Source of the DNA: a virus
DNA length: 48,188 bases
Direction: 5' to 3' (one strand)
IMG/VR virus record: IMGVR_UViG_3300036850_000122
Location: 1-48,188 of that record
This document shows, in pieces, positions 13,373-20,577 of the stretch. Position 1 is the stretch's first letter. Each line of letters begins with the position of its first letter. The position numbers and the translations under genes are program-made. Below the pieces are notes generated by a model. It worked only from the letters and a program-made list of their open reading frames with translations. It had not been told where the DNA came from and made no database searches.

Positions 13373-13696
13373 ATGGACATCGGAGAGGCCGTCGAGGCCA
13401 TGAAGAATGGCGCGAGAGTGCGGCGCACGGGATGGGCCGGAGAGCGGAACTGGTGGACAGCCCTCGCCTTCCCGGGAGACGGCAGGACCGTCACCGACTG
13501 GCCGTTCTTCGTCAAGCACTGGACGGACGGGACCGTAGCCTGGGCGCCGACCCACGACGACCTGCTCGCCGAGGACTGGGAGCTGGTCGGCGTCAGCCGC
13601 ACAGAGACCGGGCAGCTGGATGAGCCCGACGAGGACCCCGCCGATGTGCAGGCCGCCTACGAGCGGGGCACCAAGGGATGGACAGGGATCCGGTGA
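13373..13696 (+). CDS. DUF2829 / Tad2-like anti-Thoeris protein (107 aa)
   Basis: Residues 1-75 show the DUF2829 pattern: an N-terminal helix (MDIGEAVEAMKNGARVRRTG) followed by W, a central beta part and the diagnostic end DLLAEDWELVGV. In this family Tad2 captures the cyclic ADP-ribose signal made by Thoeris defence, so the phage escapes; whether this copy does so is inference. The C-terminal 35 residues are an acidic extension. GGAAGGG precedes the ATG. A second copy of the domain is at 15125-15373. Confidence 0.75.
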   Translation: MDIGEAVEAMKNGARVRRTGWAGERNWWTALAFPGDGRTVTDWPFFVKHWTDGTVAWAPTHDDLLAEDWELVGVSRTETGQLDEPDEDPADVQAAYERGTKGWTGIR

Positions 13697-13736
13697 GCGA
13701 GGCATCCCTGCCACCCGGGGTGATTCACTGATCCCC

Positions 13737-13749
13737 CTGGGATTCCAAG
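13737..13749. promoter_or_regulatory. Imperfect operator-like site
   Basis: CTGGGATTCCAAG differs at one base from the perfect palindrome CTTGGATTCCAAG at 32554, and the next three bases (ACG) match as well. It lies 41 nt past the Tad2-like gene and just beyond the stop of the 44-aa gene, not in an obvious promoter. Confidence 0.4.
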
Positions 13750-13783
13750 ACGTGGCTCGGAGAGTGTCTTTCGATCCGAAGGT

Positions 13784-13918
13784 TTACTTGCCGTGGTTGG
13801 GGCCGTTGCAGGGGGTCTCGATCACGGCGATGTTCTGGTTGTTCTCGTCCCGGGTGTAGATGACGATGACGGTTCCCCCGCAGGGGCACTGCTTCACGCT
13901 CTGGACGTGTGTGGCCAT
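13784..13918 (-). CDS. Small Cys-containing protein (44 aa)
   Basis: ATG after a perfect AGGAG. MATHVQSVKQCPCGGTVIVI, then acidic and polar residues and ETPCNGPNHGK. Three Cys and a His at the two ends could hold one zinc. It is encoded alone, between the Tad2-like gene and a strong terminator hairpin. Family not recognised. Confidence 0.65.
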   Translation of the reverse strand: MATHVQSVKQCPCGGTVIVIYTRDENNQNIAVIETPCNGPNHGK

Positions 13919-13944
13919 GTTTTTCTCCTGGTGGGTGAACGAGA

Positions 13945-13974
13945 GCGGCCCGCCCCTCGGGGAGGGCGGGCCGC
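13945..13974. terminator. Strong GC hairpin terminator
   Basis: GCGGCCCGCCC (13945-13955) pairs perfectly with GGGCGGGCCGC (13964-13974) across 8 nt. It lies 17 nt past the stop of the DUF397 gene. Confidence 0.75.
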
Positions 13975-13991
13975 ATGCTACGGGCGGTGTG

Positions 13992-14198
13992 TCACACGCC
14001 GGGGTGGTCGAACTTCCCCTCCTTGGCGCCGGTGATGAACGCCGTCCACTCGTCGGCCGTGTAGTCGATCTGTGTGCCTGTGCGCTTGGAGTTGCGTGTC
14101 TGGACGGTGCCGTCGGCCAGGAACTGGACGTCGAAGCAGCTGCTGCCGTCGTTGGCCGAGGCGTTGTACCAGGGCTTGAGGATCTGAGGCTGGGACAT
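13992..14198 (-). CDS. DUF397-family protein (68 aa)
   Basis: The sequence follows the DUF397 pattern: WYNASANDGSSCFDVQF, TVQTRNSK, then EWTAFITGAKEGKFD at the end. DUF397 proteins are abundant in Streptomyces, usually beside XRE regulators with which they form pairs that affect development. Here no XRE gene is adjacent; the nearest are at 19522 and 32036. ATG after GGAGGT. Occurrence in a phage suggests capture from a host to act on a host DUF397/XRE circuit, which is inference. Confidence 0.8.
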   Translation of the reverse strand: MSQPQILKPWYNASANDGSSCFDVQFLADGTVQTRNSKRTGTQIDYTADEWTAFITGAKEGKFDHPGV

Positions 14199-14272
14199 GC
14201 GATACCTCCGTGATGGTGTTCGTGGTGGTGGTGGTGCGGGTTGAGTGTAGGTCAGACGGCTGACGGGTGTGG

Positions 14273-14512
14273 TCAGTTCACCGCCCCCCGGTATCTGGCC
14301 TGCTGCTCGGCCGAGTTCTTCGCCCAGCCCTTGTTGAGGATGCGTTCCAGCTGGGCCTGCATGACGGATGCGTCGTCCCCGGGGATCGTCACGTGGATGA
14401 CGACGTCCCTGTGCCGCAGCCAGGTCCACCGCCGTACATGGAGGGTGAGGACGACTGCGCCGTCCGGTGCCGGGGTGAGCTGCGTTCTGGTCCATCTGGC
14501 CGCACGTTCCAT
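14273..14512 (-). CDS. Hypothetical basic protein (79 aa)
   Basis: MERAARWTRTQLTPAPDGAV, then strands (VLTLHVRRWTWLRHRDVVIH) and a C-terminal helix (QAQLERILNKGWAKNSAEQQ). AGGGGCGGG precedes the ATG; longer upstream starts are possible but lack a better site. It lies between the DUF397 gene and a tightly packed operon. Family unknown. Confidence 0.55.
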   Translation of the reverse strand: MERAARWTRTQLTPAPDGAVVLTLHVRRWTWLRHRDVVIHVTIPGDDASVMQAQLERILNKGWAKNSAEQQARYRGAVN

Positions 14513-14562
14513 GCCCGCCCCTGGTGCTGGTCGCGATGATGGTTTCGCAGCGTAGCAGCGGA

Positions 14563-14949
14563 TCAGCCCTCTGTGATGGTGCTTGGCCGTTCCTGATCCC
14601 ACTGGTCGAGTTCGAACAGGACCCGGCCCGCACAGGCGCGGAAGCCGCGCTGCCAGTCGGTGTGGTCCTCGGTGTCGGCGATGTACACGGCCTGCCGGAC
14701 GCGTTCGGTGATCTCCTGGGCGCCGGAGAACGCCTCCAGCACTGCATCAGCGTGGGCGTACCAGGCCGCCCGTGCGTGGTCCCACTCGGTGCCCTTGGCG
14801 AGGAATGCCTTCGATCCGGCGTGCCCGGCGAGTGCCTGGGCGGTGCGGTTGCGGAGTAGAGCACGCTGCTGTTCGCATGCGTCTTCTTCGTCGATCGTCT
14901 GGTGCGGCAGCTCGCAGATGTCCGGCTGCCTGCCGGGGGTGTCCGTCAT
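14563..14949 (-). CDS. Hypothetical helical protein (128 aa)
   Basis: ATG after AAGGAGG and in a 4-nt ATGA overlap with the preceding gene. The protein is largely helical and acidic ([40 protein letters not shown]) and ends in [20 protein letters not shown]. Two Cys in the first 30 residues, one later. No recognised family. It is the last gene of the long coupled operon 14563-17951. Confidence 0.65.
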   Translation of the reverse strand: MTDTPGRQPDICELPHQTIDEEDACEQQRALLRNRTAQALAGHAGSKAFLAKGTEWDHARAAWYAHADAVLEAFSGAQEITERVRQAVYIADTEDHTDWQRGFRACAGRVLFELDQWDQERPSTITEG

Positions 14950-15128
14950 GGCGCCTCCTTGTGTGTGCTCTCCCGGACGATCCGGTCGGCGAGTGCTTCC
15001 AGACGCAGCGCGAGGTCTCCCTCGTAGCGGCCCGGCCATCTGGTCTGGATCATCGCCGCGGCGGAGCGCAGCATGTCACGGTGGGTCAGGTCGCGGACCG
15101 TCAGACTGACGGGTCGTCGGTCGTTCAT
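14946..15128 (-). CDS. Small helical protein (60 aa)
   Basis: It overlaps both neighbours by 4 nt (ATGA), so it is certainly translated with them if they are real. [20 protein letters not shown] is followed by one long basic helix ([20 protein letters not shown] and on). No Cys. It may bind DNA or another operon product; function unknown. Confidence 0.65.
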   Translation of the reverse strand: MNDRRPVSLTVRDLTHRDMLRSAAAMIQTRWPGRYEGDLALRLEALADRIVRESTHKEAP

Positions 15129-15373
15129 GCCAGTTCCCAGTCCTCGGCGAGCTGGTGGAAGGCGTTGGGGAACAGGGGGATGCGGGTGCCGTCGTGGAGG
15201 GTGGCCACGAACATGGGAGCGTATCCCTCGGGCTGGTCCAGGCGGACGCTGACCAGCACCTGCGGGCCTGGTTCAATCTGGGTCCACAGGTGCCGCCGGA
15301 CGGCGTGCCCGTTCTTCATGGCTCTGATGGCCCACCCGAAGTCCCGCTGGTGGACGGGGATCTGGTCGTTCAT
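15125..15373 (-). CDS. Second DUF2829 / Tad2-like protein (82 aa)
   Basis: After a 9-residue leader it reads FGWAIRAMKNGHAVRRHLW, then strands (QVLVSVRLDQPEGYAPMFVA) and the end [11 protein letters not shown]: the same domain frame as the 13373-13696 protein and as Tad2. Sequence identity between the two copies is limited to these ends, so they are old paralogues or separately acquired. The start overlaps the previous stop (ATGA). Likely anti-Thoeris, by family only; ligand specificity may differ. Confidence 0.65.
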   Translation of the reverse strand: MNDQIPVHQRDFGWAIRAMKNGHAVRRHLWTQIEPGPQVLVSVRLDQPEGYAPMFVATLHDGTRIPLFPNAFHQLAEDWELA

Positions 15374-15639
15374 GGCGTCACCACGATCCTGGCCAGAGGC
15401 ACGCCCTTGCCGAGCTGGCGGTGGAGCTGCCGCAGCCGTGCGACGGCGCGTACGTCCTGTCTCTTCAGGGCGCGCCGGGCAGGCAGGGGCAGCTCGCCCC
15501 AGCAGTCGAAGCACAGGTACTTGCCGGGACCCGCCTCACCGTCATAGCACGCCGGGCACCGCCGTGGGGGCGGGGGTGGTGGAGGCGGTGGCACAGGAGT
15601 GCGCTCTGGTTCGAGACCTGGCTTCGGGTGATGGTTCAC
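15370..15639 (-). CDS. Zinc-knuckle protein with Pro-rich N-terminus (89 aa)
   Basis: GTG start in a GTGA overlap. The first 28 residues are Pro-rich with nine Pro in a row; then RRCPACYDGEAGP, YLCFDCWGELP gives two CxxC knuckles; the last 40 residues are a basic helix (ARRALKRQDVRAVARLRQLH) ending in ARIVVTP. The CW-LP-R-L plus L-RLHRQL pattern is common in small proteins of Streptomyces and their phages. The role is unknown; nucleic-acid binding is plausible. Confidence 0.65.
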   Translation of the reverse strand: MNHHPKPGLEPERTPVPPPPPPPPPRRCPACYDGEAGPGKYLCFDCWGELPLPARRALKRQDVRAVARLRQLHRQLGKGVPLARIVVTP

Positions 15640-16313
15640 TGATCCCCGCAGACGTGCTCTTCGATGGCGAACGGCTGGCCGTCCTCGTCGTGGAGGGTCA
15701 GGCCGGTCTCTTCGTCGTACCAGCCGTCGCCCTCGTACAGAGTCTCCGGCGGCTGGCTCTCGCACATGTCGGACTGCCCGTCGAGCCGGATGAGGATGTC
15801 GGCTGTGGGGTCCGGGCCCTCCTCGGTGGCGGCGATGTCCTCGAAGAACCCGGGTGTCACACCCATGACGTCCGCGTCCACGGCGCACAGGAGATCCGTC
15901 ACCCGGTACCACGCCACCCAGGACACCTCGCCCGGTGAGTTCACCCGTGCCGCCCCGGGGTCGGCGGCCAGCCCGGCGAACAGGGTGTGGTACTCCCCGC
16001 CCTCGTTCACCCTGCTCTCTACCAACCGGAGACTCTTCAGCTCGACACCGGTCTCCTCCCGGACTTCCCGGTGTGCGGTCTGCGCCGCTTCCTCACCGGC
16101 GTGCACCGCTCCGTACACGTGGTCGCCGAGCCCGGCGTACGTCTTGTCGGCGGCACGCCCTTGGACCAGGATCCGGCCGTCGCCATCACGCACGACGACA
16201 CTCACGATCGGCAGATGTGCTCCGGCGTGGGCACGCCACTCGCTCCTCGGTACACCGCGCACCACCACACGGCCTGCGGTGTCGACCAGGTCGACCGGCT
16301 CATGAGCGCTCAC
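15636..16313 (-). CDS. Nudix hydrolase (225 aa)
   Basis: Residues about 35-160 form a Nudix domain. The box GAVHAGEEAAQTAHREVREE plus TGV (residues 68-90) has all the metal-binding Glu residues, so it should cleave a nucleoside-diphosphate-linked compound; the substrate cannot be read. Residues 160-225 are an acidic extension of unknown role. GTG start in a GTGA overlap with the next gene upstream. In a phage this could clean nucleotide pools or act on host signals such as ADP-ribose compounds. Confidence 0.85.
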   Translation of the reverse strand: MSAHEPVDLVDTAGRVVVRGVPRSEWRAHAGAHLPIVSVVVRDGDGRILVQGRAADKTYAGLGDHVYGAVHAGEEAAQTAHREVREETGVELKSLRLVESRVNEGGEYHTLFAGLAADPGAARVNSPGEVSWVAWYRVTDLLCAVDADVMGVTPGFFEDIAATEEGPDPTADILIRLDGQSDMCESQPPETLYEGDGWYDEETGLTLHDEDGQPFAIEEHVCGDQ

Positions 16314-16594
16314 TCCACACCTGCCTTCTTCGCGCAGCACCGGCACAGCAGCAGGTCGTGGCCGTTGATCTCGTGCAGGCCGATGCCGTCGGCGAAGAAC
16401 CACACCTGACAGTTGTCGCAGATGTCGAGGTCGTCGGGGCAGACGACGCCTCCGCGACGGGGCATCCAGGCGCGGTCCAGGCTTGCACAGGCGGGGTCGT
16501 GGGCGAGGAGCTTGTCGCGGCGGTCGGTGTAGAGGCCGCCGCCGTCGGGGTCCGTGGCCCACCGGATCATCGCCGGGTAGTCGTCACTGGTCAT
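16310..16594 (-). CDS. Zinc-finger-like small protein (94 aa)
   Basis: Begins MTSDDYPAMIRWATDPDGGG; the C-terminal half has CPDDLDICDNCQVWFF and LLCRCCAKKAGVE, so two Cys pairs about 28 residues apart that could bind zinc. The start overlaps the upstream gene by 11 nt and its stop overlaps the Nudix gene. Function unknown. Confidence 0.65.
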   Translation of the reverse strand: MTSDDYPAMIRWATDPDGGGLYTDRRDKLLAHDPACASLDRAWMPRRGGVVCPDDLDICDNCQVWFFADGIGLHEINGHDLLLCRCCAKKAGVE

Positions 16595-16844
16595 GGTCGG
16601 GTGCCTTGCTCAGGACGTCGCGTGCGGCGTCGTGCATCACGTCGGCGGGCAGTACCACGGCGAACTCGTCCACTCCGATGCTGGCGTCGTGCTGGCCGAG
16701 TTCGTCCAGCAGGTGCGGTTCGTCGGGGATTTTCCCGATGACGAGGTAGCGGCCGTCTTCGAGTTCGAAGATGTCGGGGCAGGTCTGGCCGGTGACGCTG
16801 CCGCGCTGCCGGGGGCTGCTGCCGCAGCGGCGGGTGATCTTCAC
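16584..16844 (-). CDS. Conserved actinobacterial small protein (86 aa)
   Basis: GTG after AAGGAG. VKITRRCGSSPRQRGSVTGQ, then TCPDIFELEDGRYLVIGK, matches a pattern I know from many Streptomyces genomes (RRCGS near the start, CP..FEL.DGR..VIG). The rest is acidic and helical. Two Cys could be structural. No function is established to my knowledge. It follows the LuxR-type HTH gene in the operon. Confidence 0.7.
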   Translation of the reverse strand: MKITRRCGSSPRQRGSVTGQTCPDIFELEDGRYLVIGKIPDEPHLLDELGQHDASIGVDEFAVVLPADVMHDAARDVLSKAPDHDQ

Positions 16845-16876
16845 GGGGCGTTCTCCTTGTGTGCAGTGCTGGCGGC

Positions 16877-17137
16877 TCATGTGGTCTGCTGGGTGGTGCT
16901 GTCGCTGTGGATGTCGATTTCATCCAGGGTGATCCTGCCCGTCCTGAGTGCGATGACCACTGCAGGCATGGCGCGCTTCACGCCCAGCTTGCGGTAGGCG
17001 CGGGTCAGGATCTCCGAGACCGTGTGGGGGGTGACGGCCAGCTTTTGGGCGATCTGGGCGTCGGTGAGTCCCCCGGCCTTGAGGACGAGGACTTCCCGCT
17101 GCCGCGGGGACAGGGGCGGCTCGTAGGGTGCGGTCAC
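16877..17137 (-). CDS. LuxR-type (GerE) HTH regulator (86 aa)
   Basis: Residues about 9-67 are a full LuxR/GerE helix-turn-helix: LSPRQREVLVLKAGGLTDAQ, then IAQKLAVTPHTVSEIL and TRAYRKLGVKRA. No sensor domain is attached, so it acts as a free DNA-binding domain. GTG start in a GTGA overlap with the membrane protein gene upstream. A likely transcription factor for this operon or for host promoters; targets unknown. Confidence 0.85.
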   Translation of the reverse strand: MTAPYEPPLSPRQREVLVLKAGGLTDAQIAQKLAVTPHTVSEILTRAYRKLGVKRAMPAVVIALRTGRITLDEIDIHSDSTTQQTT

Positions 17138-17454
17138 GGCGTGCCCGCCCCGCTGACGTGTACCCACTTGTCGTAGGGGATGAGGCGACCGTCGACATGG
17201 ACGTAGCAGCCGGACAGCAGTTCGTACTGCACACGGATGCCGGTGTTCTCGCCCTTCTCGACACAGGTGTGCCGGTCGACGTTGGCAGCGAGGAACCCGA
17301 CGCCGCTGCCGAACGCCCCCAGCGCGCAGATGACGCCCGCAGTGACGGCCAGCGTGGCGAGGGTGTCGCTCATGATGTTGTTGTGGACCTTGACCAACAC
17401 CCAGATGACGGCGAGGCAGGCCGCGGTGATGCCGAGCAGGAACCAGTAGGTCAC
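17134..17454 (-). CDS. Membrane protein with exposed C-terminal domain (106 aa)
   Basis: Two hydrophobic segments, about residues 3-22 (YWFLLGITAACLAVIWVLV) and 32-56 (LATLAVTAGVICALGAFG), followed by a soluble 50-residue part with two Cys (HTCVEKGENTG, LLSGCYVHVDG). With two spans the C-terminal part would be on the same side as the N-terminus. Overlaps both neighbours. Function unknown; it is coupled to a membrane-anchored nuclease. Confidence 0.7.
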   Translation of the reverse strand: MTYWFLLGITAACLAVIWVLVKVHNNIMSDTLATLAVTAGVICALGAFGSGVGFLAANVDRHTCVEKGENTGIRVQYELLSGCYVHVDGRLIPYDKWVHVSGAGTP

Positions 17455-17951
17455 GCCGCTTCCCTCCGGGTGTACGTCAGGCCGCCAGCTGCGGACTGTT
17501 GGGAGTGCCAGATCTCACCGCGCGTACGGCCGACGTTCATGGCTTCGATGACAGCCATCTGCACGGTGCTTGCACGGGAGCTGCCCCACTTCACATCCAC
17601 GAAGACCACCGAGAGAGTCCGTGGGTCCCGGCTGTTGTTGCGGATCTCGTCCAGCCCGTCGAAGACGATGTAGTCCATGACGCCACCCAGATGGAAGATG
17701 TCCTTCGGGTTGTAGATGTTGTCCGGTGCGTAGGGGAACGCCTGCTGGGCGACATGTCCGTTGTAGCTGCCGCGGCTGGCGGCTACAGCTCGCTGTGCGC
17801 GCTGTTCCATCTCGGCGCTGTGGGACTGGGCAGTCGTGGTCAGCTGCTGGGTGAGTCCTAGGGAGCGCTGCTGTTCGTCGGCGAGGGACTTCTTCGTCCT
17901 GGTCAGCATGACGGCCAGGACGAGTGTGGCGATGAGCAGGAGAACGATCAC
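17451..17951 (-). CDS. Membrane-anchored Holliday-junction-resolvase-type nuclease (166 aa)
   Basis: GTG start. Residues 1-16 are one membrane span (MIVLLLIATLVLAVML), residues 20-60 a coiled coil, and residues about 70-150 match the endonuclease family related to archaeal Holliday junction resolvases: AFPYAPDNIYNPKDIFHLGG, MDYIVFDGL, then VVFVDVKWGSS. In the usual form the metal site is D-IVFDGL and EVK; here the E is D (VDVK), which is tolerated in PD-(D/E)XK folds. Role in phage recombination or exclusion of foreign DNA at the membrane is possible. Confidence 0.7.
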   Translation of the reverse strand: MIVLLLIATLVLAVMLTRTKKSLADEQQRSLGLTQQLTTTAQSHSAEMEQRAQRAVAASRGSYNGHVAQQAFPYAPDNIYNPKDIFHLGGVMDYIVFDGLDEIRNNSRDPRTLSVVFVDVKWGSSRASTVQMAVIEAMNVGRTRGEIWHSQQSAAGGLTYTRREAA

Positions 17952-17958
17952 AGCCCGC

Positions 17959-19095
17959 TCACTTCATGATCAGGAGCTGGGTGCCGACCACCAGCTGGCG
18001 GTTGTCCGAGGTGGACTCCACGAACACCTCGTAGCCATCGAACTTGCCCGGTGCGACCCTGGTGTCCCCGTGAGGGATGCCGACGATGTCGCGGGCCTCG
18101 GGGCCGACGTAGATCTGGCTGGTCGCCTTGTCCATGACGGCGATGCCCTTGTTGCCCTGGACCTTTTCACTGGTGCGCTGGCCTGCCGAGAAGAGCTGGT
18201 ACCAGCCCATGCCGACCTCGAACTTGCCGTTGGTGATCTTGTTGAGGAAGTCGTCGATACGGACGACGTAGCCGACCGGCTCACCTTCGGGGAACTTCTT
18301 CGTCGGCCGCTTGCGCTTGAGCCACGCCTTGTCCGTCTTGGTCACCGGCACCAGCTTGTAGGCGGTGTGCGCGAGCGGGACGAGCTTCTGCTTCACTGCG
18401 GCGGCGTCGACCTGGCCGCCGACGGCGAAGGCGCTGCGGGTGCCGCGGACACCGGTTGCGGCGCGGGTGGCGACGTACGAAGTGTAGGACTCCTTGATGC
18501 GCTCGACGGCCTGCTCCAGACCAGCTTCCGTGGTGGCGTCCCACAGGGCAACGTTCCACTTGGCGTAGCCGAAGTCGTAGAGCTCCTTGGCCGATCGCTC
18601 GTCAGGGGCGAGGCCCAGCATGATGCGGTTGACGGGGAGAGCGGCGAAGCGCTTTTGCATCTCCTCCTGCAGCACCGTCACCGGCGTGCGCCCGAAGGAC
18701 GGGCGCTTTCCGTCCCGTGTGCGGCTGGCGTTCTCGAAGCCGTCGGTGAGGAGGTAGTACGTGAAGTCGTGGGCGCCGTACTTCTCTGGCACCGCCTCGG
18801 TGTCATCCAGCGCGAGGTGGACGGCGTCCGCCATGGCGGTCATGCCCTTGATCGTGTAGAGGCCCTTGACGCTGGGCAGCCGGAACACGTCCATGTCCCA
18901 GATGTGGCACTCGGCGTCGTCGGAGAACGAGTAGACCGAGATGCGGGTCTCTTCGTTGTCCTCCTTGGACTTCTTCGCGAGGAATGCCACCAGATCGTCG
19001 GTGACCTTCACGACCTTGTGCTGCAGGTGGCCCATCGAGCCGGAGGCGTCGAGCAGGAGCGTGATGTGGTTGATGTAGTTCTGCTTCGTGGACAC
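17959..19095 (-). CDS. von Willebrand factor A domain protein (378 aa)
   Basis: GTG start. The first strand and MIDAS motif are at residues 11-21 (ITLLLDASGSM, D16-S18-S20), with the second metal-site Thr at IKGMTAMADAV and the third Asp at LLTDGFEN, so a working Mg-dependent vWA domain fills about residues 10-190. The C-terminal half is basic in the middle (AWLKRKRPTKKFPEG) and beta-rich after. vWA proteins act as protein-protein adaptors; the partner here is unknown. It is the first gene of the leftward operon and carries the GACAAGGAAGGC leader. Confidence 0.8.
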   Translation of the reverse strand: MSTKQNYINHITLLLDASGSMGHLQHKVVKVTDDLVAFLAKKSKEDNEETRISVYSFSDDAECHIWDMDVFRLPSVKGLYTIKGMTAMADAVHLALDDTEAVPEKYGAHDFTYYLLTDGFENASRTRDGKRPSFGRTPVTVLQEEMQKRFAALPVNRIMLGLAPDERSAKELYDFGYAKWNVALWDATTEAGLEQAVERIKESYTSYVATRAATGVRGTRSAFAVGGQVDAAAVKQKLVPLAHTAYKLVPVTKTDKAWLKRKRPTKKFPEGEPVGYVVRIDDFLNKITNGKFEVGMGWYQLFSAGQRTSEKVQGNKGIAVMDKATSQIYVGPEARDIVGIPHGDTRVAPGKFDGYEVFVESTSDNRQLVVGTQLLIMK

Positions 19096-19208
19096 GTGTG
19101 TTCCGTGCCTTCCTTGTCGGTGGTTCTGTGGCCGGATCCTATGCCTGGCCGGGTTGACGCGGCAGCATTCTGCGCAGCCGGTGTGATATGCCGTGCGGGA
19201 CATGACGA

Positions 19209-19240
19209 AGGCCCCGGTCGCTCTCACCTGACCGGGGCCT
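19209..19240. terminator. Strong terminator hairpin
   Basis: AGGCCCCGGTC (19209-19219) pairs perfectly with GACCGGGGCCT (19230-19240) across 10 nt, in the 254-bp gap between the vWA gene and the next genes. It would stop leftward transcription coming from the 19522-24423 genes before the vWA promoter. Confidence 0.7.
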
Positions 19241-19349
19241 GCCGGGTGCGGATGCTGGTCCCTTGCCCCGCACCGGGCGAGCCCATCATGCCATGGTGGC
19301 GGGGCCGCTACTATCGTCTTCAGTACATCCGAGCAAAGTGAGGTCCCTC

Positions 19350-19538
19350 ATGAACCCCAGCCGTGACGCCGATGAGTCAGGTGTTTCCTGTGCAGGCCCC
19401 GAGCGGATCTCGCTGGTGCGGCTGGCTGCGCAGAGTAACGGTTCGTCGTCGCCCGCCCTGACCCGTGTCGTGTCAAAGGGCGCGGTGACGAGCGGGCCGG
19501 GCCGGGTCGCGGTCGCCGCCTTCAACTCGTCCGTCTGA
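19350..19538 (+). CDS. Possible small protein (62 aa), opposite to its neighbours
   Basis: ATG 6 nt after GTGAGG; sequence MNPSRDADESGVSCAGPERI, then Ser/Val/Ala-rich to the end AVAAFNSSV. It ends inside the antisense of the XRE gene (overlap 17 nt). The composition is plausible but no family or motif is seen. Could be a real small gene with its own promoter or a chance frame. Confidence 0.4.
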   Translation: MNPSRDADESGVSCAGPERISLVRLAAQSNGSSSPALTRVVSKGAVTSGPGRVAVAAFNSSV

Positions 19539-19773
19539 CCCTCTTCGGCCTGTCGGGCAGCACTTTGATCATGAGGTGCTGCCCGCACAGGCCGAGGATG
19601 CCTTCGGCCCAGTCAAGGGTGAGGGTCGCTCTGCCGGTGAGCATGGTGTTCATGTGTTTGGTGGAGACACCGAGCTGGCGGCAGACCTCGGCCTGAGAGA
19701 TGCCCGCCTTGTGCAGGGCTATGCGAACCTGGACGCGCAGTTGCTCCTCGGCGGTGGGTGGTTCGTCGGTCAA
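19522..19773 (-). CDS. XRE-family HTH protein (83 aa, TTG start)
   Basis: Residues about 18-60 (ALHKAGISQAEVCRQLGVST, then KHMNTMLTGRATLTLDWAEG) form a Cro/C1-type helix-turn-helix. The start is TTG, 3 nt past the previous stop, after GGAGG. The basic tail ends KRVRRTS. It may be a regulator or a HigA-like antitoxin; no toxin is directly next to it, the nearest being the RelE-like gene at 22106. Confidence 0.75.
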   Translation of the reverse strand: MTDEPPTAEEQLRVQVRIALHKAGISQAEVCRQLGVSTKHMNTMLTGRATLTLDWAEGILGLCGQHLMIKVLPDRPKRVRRTS

Positions 19774-19776
19774 GGG

Positions 19777-20577
19777 TCAGGCCTCCTTGGAGAGCTGCGC
19801 CGGGGCAGCGGGCTGCTCGGCGGCCGGGCCGCGGATGATGTCCTGAGCGATCAGCGTGTACACCCGGTCCACGGCGCCGTCCAGCTCCGCCTCGATATGG
19901 CCAGCGGCATACGCCCAGCGGCGGAGCTTTCGTCGGATGGCTGCTGACCCCACGAGCGGCACCGTCTCGGGCTGTGGCGTCTCGGCGGCCATGCGGCGCA
20001 ACTCGGCGAGGGCGTCCTGTTCGTCGTCGCTGATCCCGTGATCATCGTGCTCGATCTCGGCGTCGGCGAGGTTGAGCGCGTACTCCAGCATTCGCCGCTC
20101 GATGGGTGACAGCACGGTGGCCCGGTCGGTGGTCGCGGGCAGCACGGCCAACACCGCGTCCAGCAGCGGCGCGTTCGGGTTCCACGCCTCGGCCGGGTCT
20201 GCGTCCACAAGCAGCGTCTTGGCCATGCCGAGCGCGGCGTACCCCTTGGCGCACAGGTCGTGCCTCGGCTCCAGCGGTTCGCAGCAGATCCACTCGGCGA
20301 CGATGTGCTGCTCGGCGACCGCCCACAGCTTCGCGGACAGCGCGGCCCGGTCCACGGCAGACGGCACCATGGTGTTTGCGTTCTCATCGAGCCCCAGTGC
20401 ATCCAGTACTTCCGCCGCGGGAATCATCACGTCGGTGCCATACGTGCGGCAGAGCTGATAGACCCGCTTCATGCTGTGCATCGCGTGCAGGTTCGCGGCC
20501 TCAGTGGCTTCGTGTGCGGCTTTCTGCAGCCGGGCGTAGGCGGGACTCTCAGGCACGGCGTCAGAATCCCGCATCAT
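19777..20577 (-). CDS. Hypothetical helical protein (266 aa)
   Basis: Two ATGs in a row after GGAG; the overlap with the upstream stop fits either. The protein is almost entirely helical and acidic (LQKAAHEATEAANLHAMHSM, LLDAVLAVLPATTDRATVLS, EQDALAELRRMAAETPQPET), with two adjacent Cys (WICCEPLEPRHDLC) near residue 97. Repeating helices suggest a scaffold. It is coupled to genes on both sides. Family unknown. Confidence 0.65.
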   Translation of the reverse strand: MMRDSDAVPESPAYARLQKAAHEATEAANLHAMHSMKRVYQLCRTYGTDVMIPAAEVLDALGLDENANTMVPSAVDRAALSAKLWAVAEQHIVAEWICCEPLEPRHDLCAKGYAALGMAKTLLVDADPAEAWNPNAPLLDAVLAVLPATTDRATVLSPIERRMLEYALNLADAEIEHDDHGISDDEQDALAELRRMAAETPQPETVPLVGSAAIRRKLRRWAYAAGHIEAELDGAVDRVYTLIAQDIIRGPAAEQPAAPAQLSKEA

